NCBI RefSeq assembly: GCF_029168945.1
Contig: NC_083603.1
Span: 16,926,001-16,990,000 of the forward strand
Length of the DNA: 64,000 nucleotides
Direction: 5' to 3'
Source of the DNA: Cannabis sativa
Taxonomy: Eukaryota; Streptophyta; Magnoliopsida; Rosales; Cannabaceae
Made by a program: the position numbers and the translations under genes. The notes under the pieces were generated by a model. It saw only the letters and a program-made list of their open reading frames with translations, was not told the origin of the DNA and made no database searches. Positions 24,980 to 38,100 of the stretch are shown in pieces (the stretch's first letter is position 1; each line of letters opens with the position of its first letter).

Positions 24980-25465
24980 ATGGAACTGAGTTGCAAAAAG
25001 AGAAAGATGAGAAAATATTATAAGCTGAGAAAGAAACGAAAACAGAAGAATGATAAGATTTGTTTGTTAAATACAATATTTAACGATGATATTATGGTGG
25101 AAATATTTATTAGACTCCAAGATTGTGCCACTCAATTTCGATGTAGCATTGTTTGCAAGCGTTGGTTCTCAATCATTAATTTTAATTATTATCGTCAACA
25201 ACAAATAGTAAGACATCACTCTTTGTCCCAATGCATCGGACCAATCAATTTTTTAGGGGGTCTGATGGTCCGATTGATAGTGTGCATCGGACCCCTAAGT
25301 CGCACCATCGGACCATACAATCGGACCATCGGACCCCTAAGTCGGACCATCAGACCTTCACCATCTTCTTCCCCAGATCCGAAACGCCTCTTCTCCATTC
25401 ACGGACGGATCCGAATCCCATTTTCGCTTCGGGTCGCCTCAAAGTGGTCGCCGGTTGAGCGTTGA
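24980..25465 (+). CDS. F-box fragment carried by the Mutator-like element
   Basis: The ATG at 24980 opens a lysine/arginine-rich leader followed by an F-box-like stretch at about residues 29-67 (NDDIMVEIFIRL then RCSIVCKRWFSIIN). F-box proteins link substrates to SKP1-cullin ubiquitin ligases through this motif. Soon after the F-box, from about 25240, the frame runs into the element's inverted repeat and encodes repetitive arginine/proline-rich sequence until a stop. No kelch or LRR substrate-binding region remains. It is probably a captured piece of a host F-box gene. I do not see whether it is expressed. The frame also opens upstream at 24902. Confidence 0.65.
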   Translation: MELSCKKRKMRKYYKLRKKRKQKNDKICLLNTIFNDDIMVEIFIRLQDCATQFRCSIVCKRWFSIINFNYYRQQQIVRHHSLSQCIGPINFLGGLMVRLIVCIGPLSRTIGPYNRTIGPLSRTIRPSPSSSPDPKRLFSIHGRIRIPFSLRVASKWSPVER

Positions 25466-25742
25466 CGATCGGGGTTGAGCGTCGACGGTCCTGGATCTAC
25501 CGTGGACGGCCGTGGGTTGAGCAACAACGTCTGCTGCGGGTTGGGGATTTCGTGGGTTGGTTGCCGTGAGTGTAGGTAAGTTGAGAGAGAGGAAGAGAGA
25601 GGCTGAAATGGGATTTGAAATGTGAGGGGTAGTTTTGGGAAATTAGTAAAGTGGTCATATATGACCAATTTTAATAACTATGCATTTAGGGAAAATATTA
25701 TAGGGTATTTTAAGTATGGAAATTCAAATTTCCCAAAATAAA

Positions 25743-27443
25743 TTTCATATATTTTAAAAGTTAATTATGTTGTTAATTCAATTTTAATTAGGTTAGACTA
25801 ATATAATTAACCTAATACAATTATTTAAATAAGGCAAATGGGTCTTCACAATTGGGGTGGTTAGGGAGGGTTGGGTTCAGTATGTCGTACCCACTGCTAT
25901 TGGCCCCCTAACTCTCACACAAGGCCCAAAGGAGAGGAATTTAACCATTAAATAAATAATTGTTATTAATTGAATAAACCCAATTCTAATTGGGCCTAAA
26001 ATAAAATTACTTATGTGAAATTTTATTTTAGCAACCTAGTCCATTTACTTAGTAAAACTTAAATGGGCTTCTTATATGCATCTAAGCCCAATAGCAAACA
26101 TATAGGCTCACACAGTTTAAATGATTTGGATGGACCCTATCATGTTACTAGGTTTACACAGATGAAAGAAGAATGTAAAATTTACCTGTTACAAATTACT
26201 AACTTGACCTATTGACAATTGAACCATGGGTTAAAATTAGATCATTGGATCTGTCAACAAGTTAACCATGGCAATTTAGGTCAAGCAATAATAGGTTTTA
26301 TAAAACTTACAAACAAGCTAAAACACATACTCCTGCAACAAGTTGAATAGTTGGATATAGTGTTTATTTAATTTTAGAATTAATTTAATTTATTTAAAAA
26401 AAATCCGAATATAAATAAATAATAAAAAAAAATTCTTTTCGGTAAAAATAAATAAATAATTAAATCAATAAATAAAAAAAATTAAAATTAAACCTATAGT
26501 TTTGAAAAATCAAGTTTCAACTAACCTAAATATCTTTTTCAAAAAAAAATGCTAACTACCTTTCAAATTTCATGTTATTTTAAAAATTAAATATTCAATA
26601 AAATAAAATGATAATTTAATATCCTTTTTTTGATTTTATAATTTAATTTAAATAAAAAATAACAAAATTTAAAAGTTAGCAAAATATCCTATTTCTATTC
26701 AAATATCATGATTAAAATAATCTTATTTTAAATTTAAATAAGGTCAATTAAATAATAATAAAACAAATAAATATCAGACCTTAAATTTAAAATAAGATAA
26801 AATAATCAAATTTTAAAAAATAAGATAGTTAATTAAGCAAAAAAAAAAAAAAACAGATAGAACTTTACCTATTTCAAATTCAAATAACACTAATATCTTA
26901 AATTAATTTTTAAAAAATATTAATTAATTTAATTCTGATAATTAGATTTGAAATATGAAAAGTAAAAATCAAAAACAAAATTATACAAAAAAATCGGAAG
27001 TTAATTCCATGAAATAGCATGAAAAATCAAAGAAAAACGAAAAAATTGCAAGTTGTACGGATGGTATGCAAAGGTGCTGCCAGCAGCATTCCGCGCGCAC
27101 AAACTTGGGCGCAAGGGGCTGGTTTCACGCACCTTTGCAGCATTTCGCGCGCACAAGGTTGTGTCACCATCCCCGATTTTTTTTAAACTTCAAAAAATCA
27201 TAACTAATTCAAATAAAATCGAAATTAAGTTCTGTAAAAAAGAGAATTACTTAATATTTTTTAAACTATCCAACAAAAATAATTTCAAAAACAAAAATTC
27301 AATTATTTTTCATAAAAGTTCACAAGCATCAATCAATCATCAAATAACACATAAACCAACATGAAACCATCCAAATCGATACAAATCATCGTTTTAATTC
27401 ATATTTCATGAAAGTAAATCATTACCATGGCTCTGAGACCAGT
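25743..27443 (-). other. Copia leader region, non-coding
   Basis: AT-rich sequence between the Mutator-like element and the right LTR. No gag is recognisable. A short GC-rich island at about 27053-27170 repeats a cgcgcgcacaa motif twice, each time after agcatt. Confidence 0.5.
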
Positions 27444-29285
27444 TGTTGGAATTATTTTACTAAGATCTTGATTTAGAAACAAGTATGTTGTTTAACATCC
27501 TAATATGAATTTCTAAAACAATGAAATAAACACATAAGGGTTTAAGAAAACCTTACATTGGGTGCAGCGGAATATAATGACTCTTTCCGTTTAGATCTCT
27601 AGCCCTTGATTCCTTTCTGTAGCAGAGCATTATCAAGATCTGAACTTGGATTTCTTTCTCTCCTTCTTAAGCCCGATTCCCCTTCTTGTTGATTGGATTC
27701 TTCACAGTCTTACACACTATGATTGAGGACCAACTTGATGTGTGTGGGCACTTACTCAATCACTAATGGCTGAATAATATTTGTGAAGAGAGGCTATAGT
27801 GTTTTCGAAATTGAAGAAGAAAGAAGAAGGAAGAGATCTCATCTAAGTTTTTAGCTTTGGAGGCATTAGTTGGATAATGAGACCATAGCATTCCTTTTAT
27901 ACTATTCTTCAATAGGGTTAGGATTAAATTATATGGATTAAAAAAGAATAAAATATTGGGCAAAAATAACTTGTTGGTCGTACACTTCAAAGGGCCAATC
28001 TCTAGTTACAATTTTGCCACTTTATTTCAACCACATATTCTTCTTTTCAATAATACCATATTTTCCAATTCAAACCTATAAATGCCAAAACTTTATGAAA
28101 TTTATTAATTAGACTCCATAAAGTCTCTTCATTAACAAATAAACCACAAAACACTATTTCTTCACAATCAAGCCATAACATAGTGAAAAATTCATAAACT
28201 AGACATAGTCTAATTTTAGAATTATAATTGATTAATTAAAATCAATTAACTGAGTCTTACAAGCAGTATGATCTCAACTAGTATGGGGAACATAGGCCTA
28301 TATAACCGAGCTTCCAATAAGCAGTCCTAGAATTTACCAAGTAAATCCAATAACTTATTAATTCCTCATTGCATCCACTCATAGAACTTGGAATTGCACT
28401 CTCAGTCATATAGAACGCTCTATATGTTCCACGATATAGATACACTATAAATTTCCATTGTTATAATTTCAATAATCAATGATCCTCTATAGATGATCTA
28501 CATTGCATAGGGATAAAATTACCGTTACACCCTTTCAATGTATTTTATCCTTAAAACACTTGCCACCTATAAATGATATTTTAGTAAAATAAAATAATCA
28601 CTAAAATGAGATCTCAACTATTTATCTCTATTTAGCAAGCTCGAAAGAAATCATCGTTTCACTTCTAAATACCTATAGAAGCTATAGATTCCATATCTAT
28701 GTTTAGCGCTCCCACTCACATTTACTACTGTGTTCCCAAAATGTACGTATCACCCTGACCAAAAAGTAGGCTTAACTAACAAATCAAAGAACACGAATAA
28801 CACTCTTGAGATCGAACCTAATCATGCCAGGATTAAGATCATTTGATCTAGGATCAACTAGGTGATATTGACTTGAATAGATAATACGGTAAAGTTATCA
28901 TATCTAATCAAAGTTCAATATCGGTCCCTTCCAATGTATACTCCATACATTTGATACTAGTAAACTTTGCCAATGCCCTAGAAAGGACATACCACTTATC
29001 CAAGGTGTAAGAATACCTATCGCTGATTATCATGCCAGTCTAAATCCAGTGGGCTAACACATCAAGGAATTAAACTTTTGAACATATAATCATGATTATA
29101 TTCCACTGTACTGACGACACTATAATCATGAACAAATACATATGTTCTGGACTTAATAGAATCTATAATCATGAAATAAATCATGTGAACCATGCAACAT
29201 AAAATGTTATTTCTGATCTTTATTAATTAGTAAATCTGATTATATTGAAATGAGTTTTATTTAGGGCACAAAACCCAACAACAAC

Positions 29286-31200
29286 TAGCCTAAAACAACT
29301 CTTGGCAACTCGGCACGCAGGCCAGTGAGGTCAATATGTACATTGCTGGAGAAGACTGCCACCTCATGGTTGATCTAGCTTTTCTTTACTTTTACCCGCA
29401 CCACATAGCACCCGTGAGTCACAAGGACTCAGCAAGAAAAGTAATAATAACAATCATATAGTTTATTATTCGAATATTGTCATTTATACACAATAAGAGT
29501 CAAACCATCACAAATTGTTCATAAGATGAAATCCAAATCACTACTAGCATCTACCACGAATAAACATCAGTATACAGATATTTGGTAATACAAAACTATT
29601 ATCCAATAATAGAATTCATATTCATTGAATCAAATTAATAATATATATATTACTTCATAAAGCAACAATCTTTATAACATCATGTTGCCTAATAAGGCAA
29701 GTCGATGCTTTAATATAGTAATCTTGTATTGTATCGCCTAATCAGGCAGGCCCGTGCCATAGCCTGGCACCCATATGTCGCATAACTACATCACCTAATC
29801 AGGAGAGCCTGTGCTAAAAACATGCACCCATATATCATATAATTGCATCACCTAATCAGGTGAGCCCGTGCCGTAATTTGGCACTAATATATCGCATCGT
29901 CTAATTAGACGAGCCCGTACCTATGCTCGGTACTTATCATATATCACTGACGCCCATACTTACGCTCAATACGTTACTAGGAAAATCACATCACCTAATC
30001 AGGTGAGCTCATACTTACGCTCAGTACTCATCATATATCACTGAAGCCTGTACTTACGCCCAGTACGTCACTAGGAAAATCGCATCACCTAATCAGGTGA
30101 TCTTGTACTTACGCTCGGTACTCATCATATATTACTAATGCCCATACTTACGCCCAGTACGTCACTAGAAAAATTGCATCACCTAATCAGGTGAGCCCAT
30201 ATATCACATGCATAATATTATCACATTATCAATACTCAACCAATCAATTTTTTTTTCATTATATAACAATATTAACTATATCTCAATATTAATCAATTCA
30301 TAACAATACTAATTGTATTACATACAACGTACTATGCAGTGCAATATACTTATCTTACATTTAATCCAGGTTCATACATTTCGCCCAACCCAAGTGGAAA
30401 ACTATCCCCGATGATCTCGGTCCTATGTCACAACAATGATAAACCAATAAGTGTTTATCCTAAAACACTGCTTAATATTCACATAAGACAATCTAGGGTT
30501 TTCTACCAAATCCCGCAGTATAAATACACTAAAATAAAACTTATATTTTGGCTCTAAAACATACAACATATTGTAGAGCTCATCGCAAGCTTTGAAACAG
30601 TATATAGAACGTCCAAAATAGACACCTGAGTCAAAAATTATGATAAAAATATGATTTCTGATCTCTTAGGAATTTCTAAAAATTATGAAACTCGAAAACT
30701 CCAATTTTTGCACTCATCGAAACACTACCAAAACTTATCCAAATCACTCCAAACTTCACAGGATGCATATATACCATAAATATTACCATTTGTGCGTAAT
30801 AGAAACTAAAATCGAGCCCTTAAATGAAAAACGCCATTAACGTTCGGACTAAGCTTTAAAAAGTTCCAAACTCGATTTCTAACTCAAAATTACCTCAAAT
30901 TCAACAAGTAAACATATAAACTAGTCCCATGGTTACCAAAGAACAATTCTACGAAGTCAGAATCTCTATAACATTTTTAAAGCATAAAGCTCCTATATAA
31001 AACTAATCGTTTTTAGCTTAAAACGTAATTAAACTATACCTTAAGCTTTCTCTCTTCAAGGATTTGTTATCCTGCTACTATCGGAGCTTAGATCGCTAGG
31101 CTTCTGATTGAAAATCGAAGAAAATAAATATAGAGAGAGAAAGTTTTATTGAAAAGAAAAAAAAAATGAGGATTCGTTCGTTCTTTCTTTTACTGTTATA
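29286..31200 (+). mobile_element. LTR-like sequence, right piece
   Basis: It continues 15918-16161 across the copia insertion. It contains a hairpin array (29685-30194) and otherwise no coding sequence. The right end is not defined: no clear CA terminus or target duplication was found near 31200. Confidence 0.45.
29685..30194. repeat. Array of palindromic hairpin repeats with compensating changes
   Basis: Eight 16-base near-palindromes start at 29685, 29734, 29791, 29848, 29897, 29991, 30085 and 30179. Six are perfect, with three different stems: TTGCCT/AGGCAA, TCACCT/AGGTGA and TCGTCT/AGACGA. The early ones are each followed, after about four bases, by a second hairpin (29754-29770, 29811-29827, 29868-29884, 29917-29933) whose stems also differ yet still pair (GTGCC/GGCAC, GTGC/GCAC, GTACC/GGTAC). 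Confidence 0.8.
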
Positions 31201-32568
31201 TATTATATATGTTAAATTTAATATATATATATATATATATTATACGTATGAAGTTGATAAGTTTCAGTCTATATTATATAATAACTAGAAAACTAAGTCG
31301 CGCAAAGCGCGGTTGTTTAAATATATATATAAAAAATTATAGGGAGATTTTTCGGTAAGGATATTATTTTTACTTTTATTAAAAGTGTAGTTGTGAGAAT
31401 TAAGTGGTATATAATATTTGAAAAATACTTAAGTATATCACTTTTGTTTTTATTGTAAGGATGTTTTTTATATTTAAAATTATATTCCAATTTTATGTAT
31501 AACAATGTACATTATAATTATATAATTAGGTATATTTTATATTTTTAGGAAATTCTAAAATAATTCACCGTACTAAAAATTAATCAATGTATAATTCTAT
31601 ATATTTGTGTGCGTAGCTCGCTATTTTAAATTTTATTTTTCAAAATTGTAAATTATTCAAAAAAAAAATATTAATGTTTGTTATAACTACATTATACATT
31701 GTCATAAAAAAGAATAAATATATAAATATTTCAGTATATGTTGAAAATAAAAAGAGCTCCTACAATAATTTTATCACTAATTTAATTTTCTTCTAGTTAT
31801 AACTACTCTTCCAATTAATTATTTTAAATTTAAATAAAAAATAAATAAAACAGTGTAATGTGATTAATCATATCCACCATTTATTATTATGATGTAATTT
31901 TGTAAATTTACATTAAAATGTAATTAAAAAAAATTATAAATTGATATATTATATGTATTATGTACATAAATGCTACATAAATAAAATCTCATAATTTTTT
32001 TTTTTTTTTCTTCAAGACTCCAATATTATTTACTTATTATCAAATATACTTGCAAAAGATTCATATAGGCTAATAACTATATAAATATAACTTTAAAGCT
32101 AATACATTCTTGATAATTAAAATGTAAATGATTGTTGATAATGCTATGTGTGTAAAATGTTTTAATGTATATATCATCAATCTTTTTATATCTTTATTTT
32201 AGAGGATAAAAATAAAATATAACTAAACAAATTGTATGACAAAAAATAAATAAGCTTCTTTAAAATAAAATAAAATAAAAGAGCTTATCGGTTAACAATA
32301 AAAAAATTATATGATATTAATAAAAGTTTGAAACTAATAGATTCCTTATAATTAAAATATAATTTTGTATAAATTTTAGGATTTTTTTTATTTTTACATT
32401 TTAAAGCAGTTTTTTTGTTTTGTATTTACACAGAAATACACGGAGCAACCTAAATAGCAACACAAACCGTAAAAATAAAAATAAAATTTAAAAATAGTAT
32501 ATGGAGTGATTCTCCTAAATATTAGATAGTTGTGAGTTATTTGTATTGTTATTTATGATATGTTTTAA
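31200..32568. other. AT-rich non-coding sequence with a Helitron-like 5' end
   Basis: No gene. At 31268 TCTATATTATAT is followed by aactag and cgcgcaaagcgcgg, recalling the motif at 822, and may be a Helitron 5' terminus (the base before it is G, not the usual A). The rest is AT-rich with no further structure that I recognise. Confidence 0.35.
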
Positions 32569-32573
32569 AATAT

Positions 32574-33359
32574 TGTTGCCCCTGATTTTTCCCAATATAC
32601 GTGGACCAACCGAATAAGGACACGTGGATCAAGCAATGTACAATCCAATATTTGCTAAGTCTTTATGTTGTAAGGTAGCTTCCAGGATGTAGCTCCCGGA
32701 GAAGGCATATGGAACCCCATATGCTCCCGGAAGCTCGAAGTAACGTTAAGGCATCTCCGTGACGTGTCAGGTTTCTCCTGAGCAATCAAGTCGCATTTAA
32801 TGTCGCATGGGAGGAAGCGTGTTGGGACTACTACACGCAATAAAGTCTGACTGCACAACCTCCAACCAGCAGCTACAAAGTAATGATCATTTAAGTCTAG
32901 CGACGGCTACACTGTGAAGAGTCACATCAGTCAAAAGACAATAAGGACATTCCACATAAAAATCCTACAGCACCTAGGGATTTGACCATGCATTACCCAT
33001 CGTATATTCATTAGGAATGCCCAACTTTATGGATACTTACAGATACACTTGTAAGGATAATTCTGGGAATCACCCCACCAAAAACACTATAAATACCCCC
33101 TCAAAGCTCATTAAATGGGATCGAGAATCTTGGGCTGCATATGAGCAAGTAGAGTAAATACTCACCAAGAACATTCTCTGTATTTATAAGAGTGAAAAAC
33201 TCCCCAAATACATTCTCTGTATTAAAGACATCCATAAATAACAAAGACTCGTGGACTAAGGCTCATTAATGCCCCAACCACGTAAAAATCCTTCTCTAAT
33301 TTTCTTACAGCTCTCTAACTTTCTAATATTTTATTAGTTGCTGAAAACCTCGGTCAACA
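32574..33359 (+). repeat. 5' LTR of the Tat element
   Basis: It is intact, TG...CA, with AATAT before it. It is followed by tttggtgctttcattgagag, which sits where the primer-binding site should be; I did not assign the tRNA. Confidence 0.9.
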
Positions 33360-33421
33360 TTTTGGTGCTTTCATTGAGAGCTGAAGAAAGCTACTGTAAA
33401 CGAACACTAGACTTCACAAAC

Positions 33422-35121
33422 ATGGTGGAGACTAGAAGTACTCGTCAGCCTCGCCCTCTAGAAGATGCTCAAGACCCAAATGAGGAAGATGTAGCCTCAA
33501 GAGCAACTGAGGGTTTCGAGGAAGAAGAAGGAATTCCAGATGATGACTACGAGGGAAACCTCGATGAGTATGCCTACGACGAAGGTAGTTACTCGGAGTT
33601 GGTGCTTCTCAGACAAAAAGCTATCGATCACGAAGCCGAGATCGAAGCTCAGAAAGCACAAAACCAAAAAATGCAAGAAGTGATGCTGGCCATGCAAAAA
33701 GCCATGGAGGCGGCTGGCATTCACGTGCACCCCAAGGCAATGACTGCTGGACTTGGCAAGGAACCAGAGACGTCCTCGCCTAGTTCCCAACAGCAGAAGT
33801 CTAGGGAGCCTAGCCCTATAAGGTACCCTGCTGAAGGGAACCAAACAAAAAACCCTACCTCTACCCCAGGGCAAAAGAAAAAGGCGCAGGATCCGCGAAA
33901 GGTCCGTTCAGATTTCCCTAAAGGGAAAGGTCCGCAGAGGGGCAAGCCCCAAAAAGGGAGCTTTGGCCCTCAGGATCGAGAGGACCGAAAAAGCGTTTCC
34001 GTGCACCAAGAGCCCGGGGGCAGAGGAAGACGAGGACAGAGGTGTCCTCCCGTTGATCTGAGAAATCAAATCAATGGGAACCAAGGTGATCTCCGGGATC
34101 ACCTTGACCAAAAAAGATACGGACCCGCGGTCTCCACGGGTACGTTAAATGAAGAAATTATGGCGGAACTCGCCATACTTCGAAAAGACATTGCCCGAGT
34201 CTCCCGAAGACAGAAAGGGGACGACTCCGACTCAGATAGCGAGGACCGGGAGCCATGTGCTAAGCATATCCTAGAGGCGGAACTCCCTAAGAACTTCAAG
34301 ATGCCCGAAATGGCAGCTTATACCGGGAATTCCGATCCTAGCGACCACTTATCACGGTTCAACCGTGTCATGACGGTCATGAGAGTCAGCAATGACGCCA
34401 AATGTCTGTGCTTCCCACTTACTTTAAGTGGGTCCGCGGAGGAATGGTTCAAGAAGCTGGAACCAGGATCCGTGGGCTGTTGGAACAAGCTACAGACCAA
34501 CTTCCGGAGACAGTTTGTTGCCTCAAGAAAGGTCAACCTGGAGGTCAGTGCCTTGACTAATATCAAGCAACTGCCCACCGAGACCTTGAAGAACTATATA
34601 AAGAGGTTCCGAGAGGAAGCCTCGAAAACCAAGAAAGTTGACGACTGACAAGAGCTTGCGCTTCTCCAAGCAGGCATCCGTACGGGGACTCCTTTCTGGA
34701 ATGAACTACAGCAAGAAGGAGCTGCTAGCCTTCAGGATTTCCAGAAGAGAGTCCAAAAATATATCAACCTCGAAGAAGCCCAAATAGTGGCTTATGGAGG
34801 ATACTATCCCACTGGGATAGCAGGGTACATGCCCGGAGTATCGCCCTCGGGTACTTCCCCGACCGCAACTCCACAAACAAGTGGCATACAATTCTCTGCT
34901 ACCCCCGGATATAGTCAGGGCCAGGCCTTGGCGCCAGCATCATCCCATTTCGGCAACCCGTCCGGAATGAATGGAAAAACTCCTTCGCACTCTGCTCCGC
35001 CGCTAGCACAGAGTGCCCTTCCTGTGGCTCGAGGAGTAAAAGGTCCTCCAAGGGCAGCACCTGGACGGGGGAGAAGCGCCAGAAAAGGGGGTACACTCCC
35101 CAGTACACTCAATACACGGAG
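33422..35121 (+). CDS. Tat element gag (interrupted)
   Basis: The start MVETRST at 33422 is the usual Tat gag start; the open frame extends upstream to 33338 without support. An acidic, glutamine- and lysine-rich N-terminal part is followed by the conserved capsid-like region (SDHLSRFN, SAEEWFKKL, TLKNYIKRFREEA). Two lesions break it: a TGA at 34646-34648, after which the same frame stays open to 35302, and a frameshift somewhere in about 34900-35090 that moves the reading into the pol frame. The zinc-binding CxxH...GHxxxxC motif then lies near 35230, in the pol frame. It cannot give full-length Gag as it stands. Confidence 0.85.
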
Positions 35122-38100
35122 TTGTCGGACTCCCAAGAACGTGTATACTTTGCTACTAGGCAAAATACACACTACCGGAGACCACAACCGTTGTACAAGG
35201 ATAGCTCCCGGAGAGATTCGAGCAAAAGATGCGAGTACCACAACGACATTGGTCATAGCACCAATGAATGCAAGAATCTCAAGGACGAGATTGAAAACCT
35301 AATCCGGTTGGGCCACCTCTATGAGTGGATCAAAAATAGGTTGCCTCACCTTAATCTGGGCCAGGTGACTGTGGGTGTGCCTCAGGGAACACCGGGGAGT
35401 ACAGCTGGAGCATTAGCTCCAACTGCTCCCGCGGGCGACGCCCAGTACATCCCCGGTCTGCCGCCCAGACCTAACGGGAGGGTAGCCATGATCTCCGGAG
35501 GTCCCCATATCGGAGGAACTACTCGCAAGGAGCTCAAACGATACGCAGGGGCCGTGAAACACAATGCGGTTTGGGAGGTTACTCAACTCCCAGCTCAAAG
35601 GCCCCGGCTGATGGACCAACCCATCACGTTCACGGAAGAAGACGCCAAGACAGTGCGCTTCCCTCATCATGACCCATTGGTCATAGAGACCCCCATCGCA
35701 AATAAAGTGGTGGCCAGAGTCTTAATTGACAATGGAAGTTCCGTGAACCTACTCTTCAAGGAGGCCTTCACCGCAATAGGCTTGACGGACCGAGACCTCT
35801 CGTCCAGTGGGTCCCAACTCACAGGGTTTAATGGGACGACACTTATCCCAATGGGAAAAGTAAGGCTCCCAGTCACCTTGTGCCCGGACACCCCCCAGAG
35901 CACATTTAAATACTGCACTTTCGTGGTGGTGGACTGTCCGACTGCTTACAACGCGATCCTCGGCCGACCGGCCTTGGTAGATTTTGGCGCAGTCACATCG
36001 ATTCGACACCTGTGCCTGAAGTTCCCTACCCAGGAAGCTGGGATCGGGACGGTGAGAGGAAACCAGGATGAAGCAAGACAATGTTACAATGTCGCAACCC
36101 ACCTGCCCGTACTAATGGTCCGGGAATCAGTTGAGCCAGAAGTGGCTGAACAAGATGAGTTAGACCCCCATGTGGGGTCCGAAAGAATTGTGGAACCGAT
36201 GGAGGATGTCGAGGAATTATCAGTGTGCAACCTCGACTCCACCAAAGTACTCCGGCTGGGGAAGAACCTAGATCCGGAGGAAAAAGAGAAAATAATAAAA
36301 ACACTGAAGGGTGCCATCGACATCTTTGCATGGCGCCAAGAAGACATGACTGGCATAAGCCCTCATGTCATCACCCACGTACTCAACGTCAATCTGGACA
36401 TGCCCCCCGTCCAGCAAAAGCGACGCCCGCTCGACTCGGTGAAAGCCGAGGCTCTGGAGAAAGAGGTGGATAAACTTTTGACTAACGGCATGATCCGCGA
36501 CGTATACTATCCGGAGTGGCTAGCCAATCCGGTCCTGGTGCCCAAGCCGAACGGGACTTGGCGAGTTTGTATAGATTTCACTGATCTAAACAAAGCTTGT
36601 CCGAAGGACTGCTTCCCGCTGCCCAGGATCGACCAGATGGTAGACGCCACTTCTGGATTCAAACTACTATCCTTCATGGACGCCTATGCTGGGTACAATC
36701 AAATAAAGATGCATACGGCAGACCAGGAGTGCACTAGCTTCAGGACCGATAAGGGGGTATACTGTTACCTAGTCATGCCCTTCGGACTGAAAAACGCCAG
36801 AGCAACCTACCAGAGAATGGTCAACCGGATGTTCAAAGGCCTCTTGGGACGAAATATGGAGGTTTATGTAGATGACATGCTCGTCAAGTCCAAAGCATGC
36901 AACAGCCATGCAAGCGACTTAGAGGAATGTTTCGAAGTGGTCCGGAGATACGGCATGAAGCTCAACCCAAAGAAACGCACCTTTGGGGTCAAGTTAGGAA
37001 AGTTTCTGGGCTTCATCGTCAGTCAAAGGGGGATTGAGGCAAATCCGGAAAAAATCCAGGCTCTCCTGAGCATGCCATCCCCCAAAAAGCATAAAGATGT
37101 GCAGAGCCTGACCGGAAAGGTAGCTGCCCTAAGCCACTTCATCTCACGGTCCACTGACAAGTGCATACCCTTCTTCAACATATTGAAGAACTGTCAAAAG
37201 TTTGAATGGTCGGACGAGTGCGAGGAGGCATTCAAAAAACTAAAAGAGCACATGGCCAAGCCTCCTATCCTGTCAAAACCCGTTCTCGGAGAAGACTTAT
37301 TTCTATATTTGGCTGTCTCTGAACACGCGGTCAGCGCTGCCCTAGTTCGGGAGGAAGAGAAAACTCAGCATCCTGTGTACTATGTCAGTAAGCGCATGAT
37401 AGGAGCCGAAGCGAGGTACCCAATCATTGAAAAGCTGGTCTTTTGCCTCCTGATGGCATCAAGGAAATTGAGGCCATACTTCCAAGCACATCCGATCAAG
37501 ATACTGACCAACCACCCGCTCCGGCAGGTCCTCCAAAAACTTGAAGCATCCGGAAGGCTCCTCAAGTGGGCAATGGAGCTAAGTCAATTTTACTTGCACT
37601 ACATGCCCCGAATTTCTATAAAAGGCCAAGCCTTGGCGGACTTCATTACTGAATGCAACGAAGCCGAGGCAATCGCGAATATGCCGGTACCGCCAATCCC
37701 CACATGGAGAGTATTTGTGGACGGAACCTCCAATGAAAATGGTTCCGGAGCCGGAGTGGCGATGATATCCCCAATCGGACTGCGACTCCAGGCGGCCCTA
37801 CGGTTCAACTTCGCAGCTTCAAACAATGAGGCCGAATATGAAGCCCTAATAGCAGGGCTAAAATTAGCAAAACCTGTAGGAGCCAAAAGAGTGGAAGTCT
37901 ATAGTGATTCCCAACTGGTCGTAAACCAGATATCAGGAGAATACCAAACACGCGGCGAGCGAATGGCCGCGTATGTAACAATAGTCCGGGAGCTGCTCCA
38001 CGAGTTCACGGACTACAAAATAGAAAGAATTCCCCAGGAAAAGAATGCTCACGCGGACTGTCTCGCTAAGTTAGCTTCAAATAGCGAAATCGAAGAGTTG

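Larger units (their letters stand above)
22938..25734 (+). mobile_element. Mutator-like element with long inverted ends, Pack-MULE-like
   Basis: Terminal inverted repeats of about 480-500 bp (22938 to about 23420 and about 25240-25734) begin GGGAAATTTGAATTTCC. They are flanked by identical aaaataaa (22930-22937, 25735-25742), an 8-bp target duplication or 9 bp with one mismatch. The GC-rich inner arms contain repeated tcggaccatc motifs. No transposase is present. The interior carries an F-box fragment at 24980, as expected of an element that has captured host sequence. It is inserted in the copia element and so is younger than it. Confidence 0.8.
16162..29280 (-). mobile_element. Complete but decayed Ty1/copia retrotransposon
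   Basis: Both LTRs start TGTTGG and end CAACA: left 16162-18018 (3' LTR on the minus strand) and right 27444-29280 (5' LTR). The 5-bp target duplication acaac is on both sides (16157-16161, 29281-29285). On the minus strand, TGGTCTCAGAGCC lies two bases inside the 5' LTR (plus 27429-27441), which fits a Met-tRNA-like primer site. A purine tract, agtgggagtt on the minus strand, lies beside the 3' LTR. The internal 9.4 kb holds broken pol remnants, a 321-bp MITE and a 2.8-kb Mutator-like element. Confidence 0.88.

Noticed and set aside
27053..27364. A 103-codon open frame in the copia leader.
   Set aside because: Low-complexity N/K-rich tail and repeated GC-rich head; no similarity to gag or any domain.
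29685..30194. Regularly spaced palindromic repeats that could suggest a CRISPR array.
   Set aside because: The genome is a plant's, spacing is irregular, the spacers are themselves repeated, and there are no cas genes.
35382..36473. Many overlapping open frames on both strands within Tat gag-pol.
   Set aside because: They are shadows of the real pol frame in GC-richer sequence, with no domain signatures of their own.
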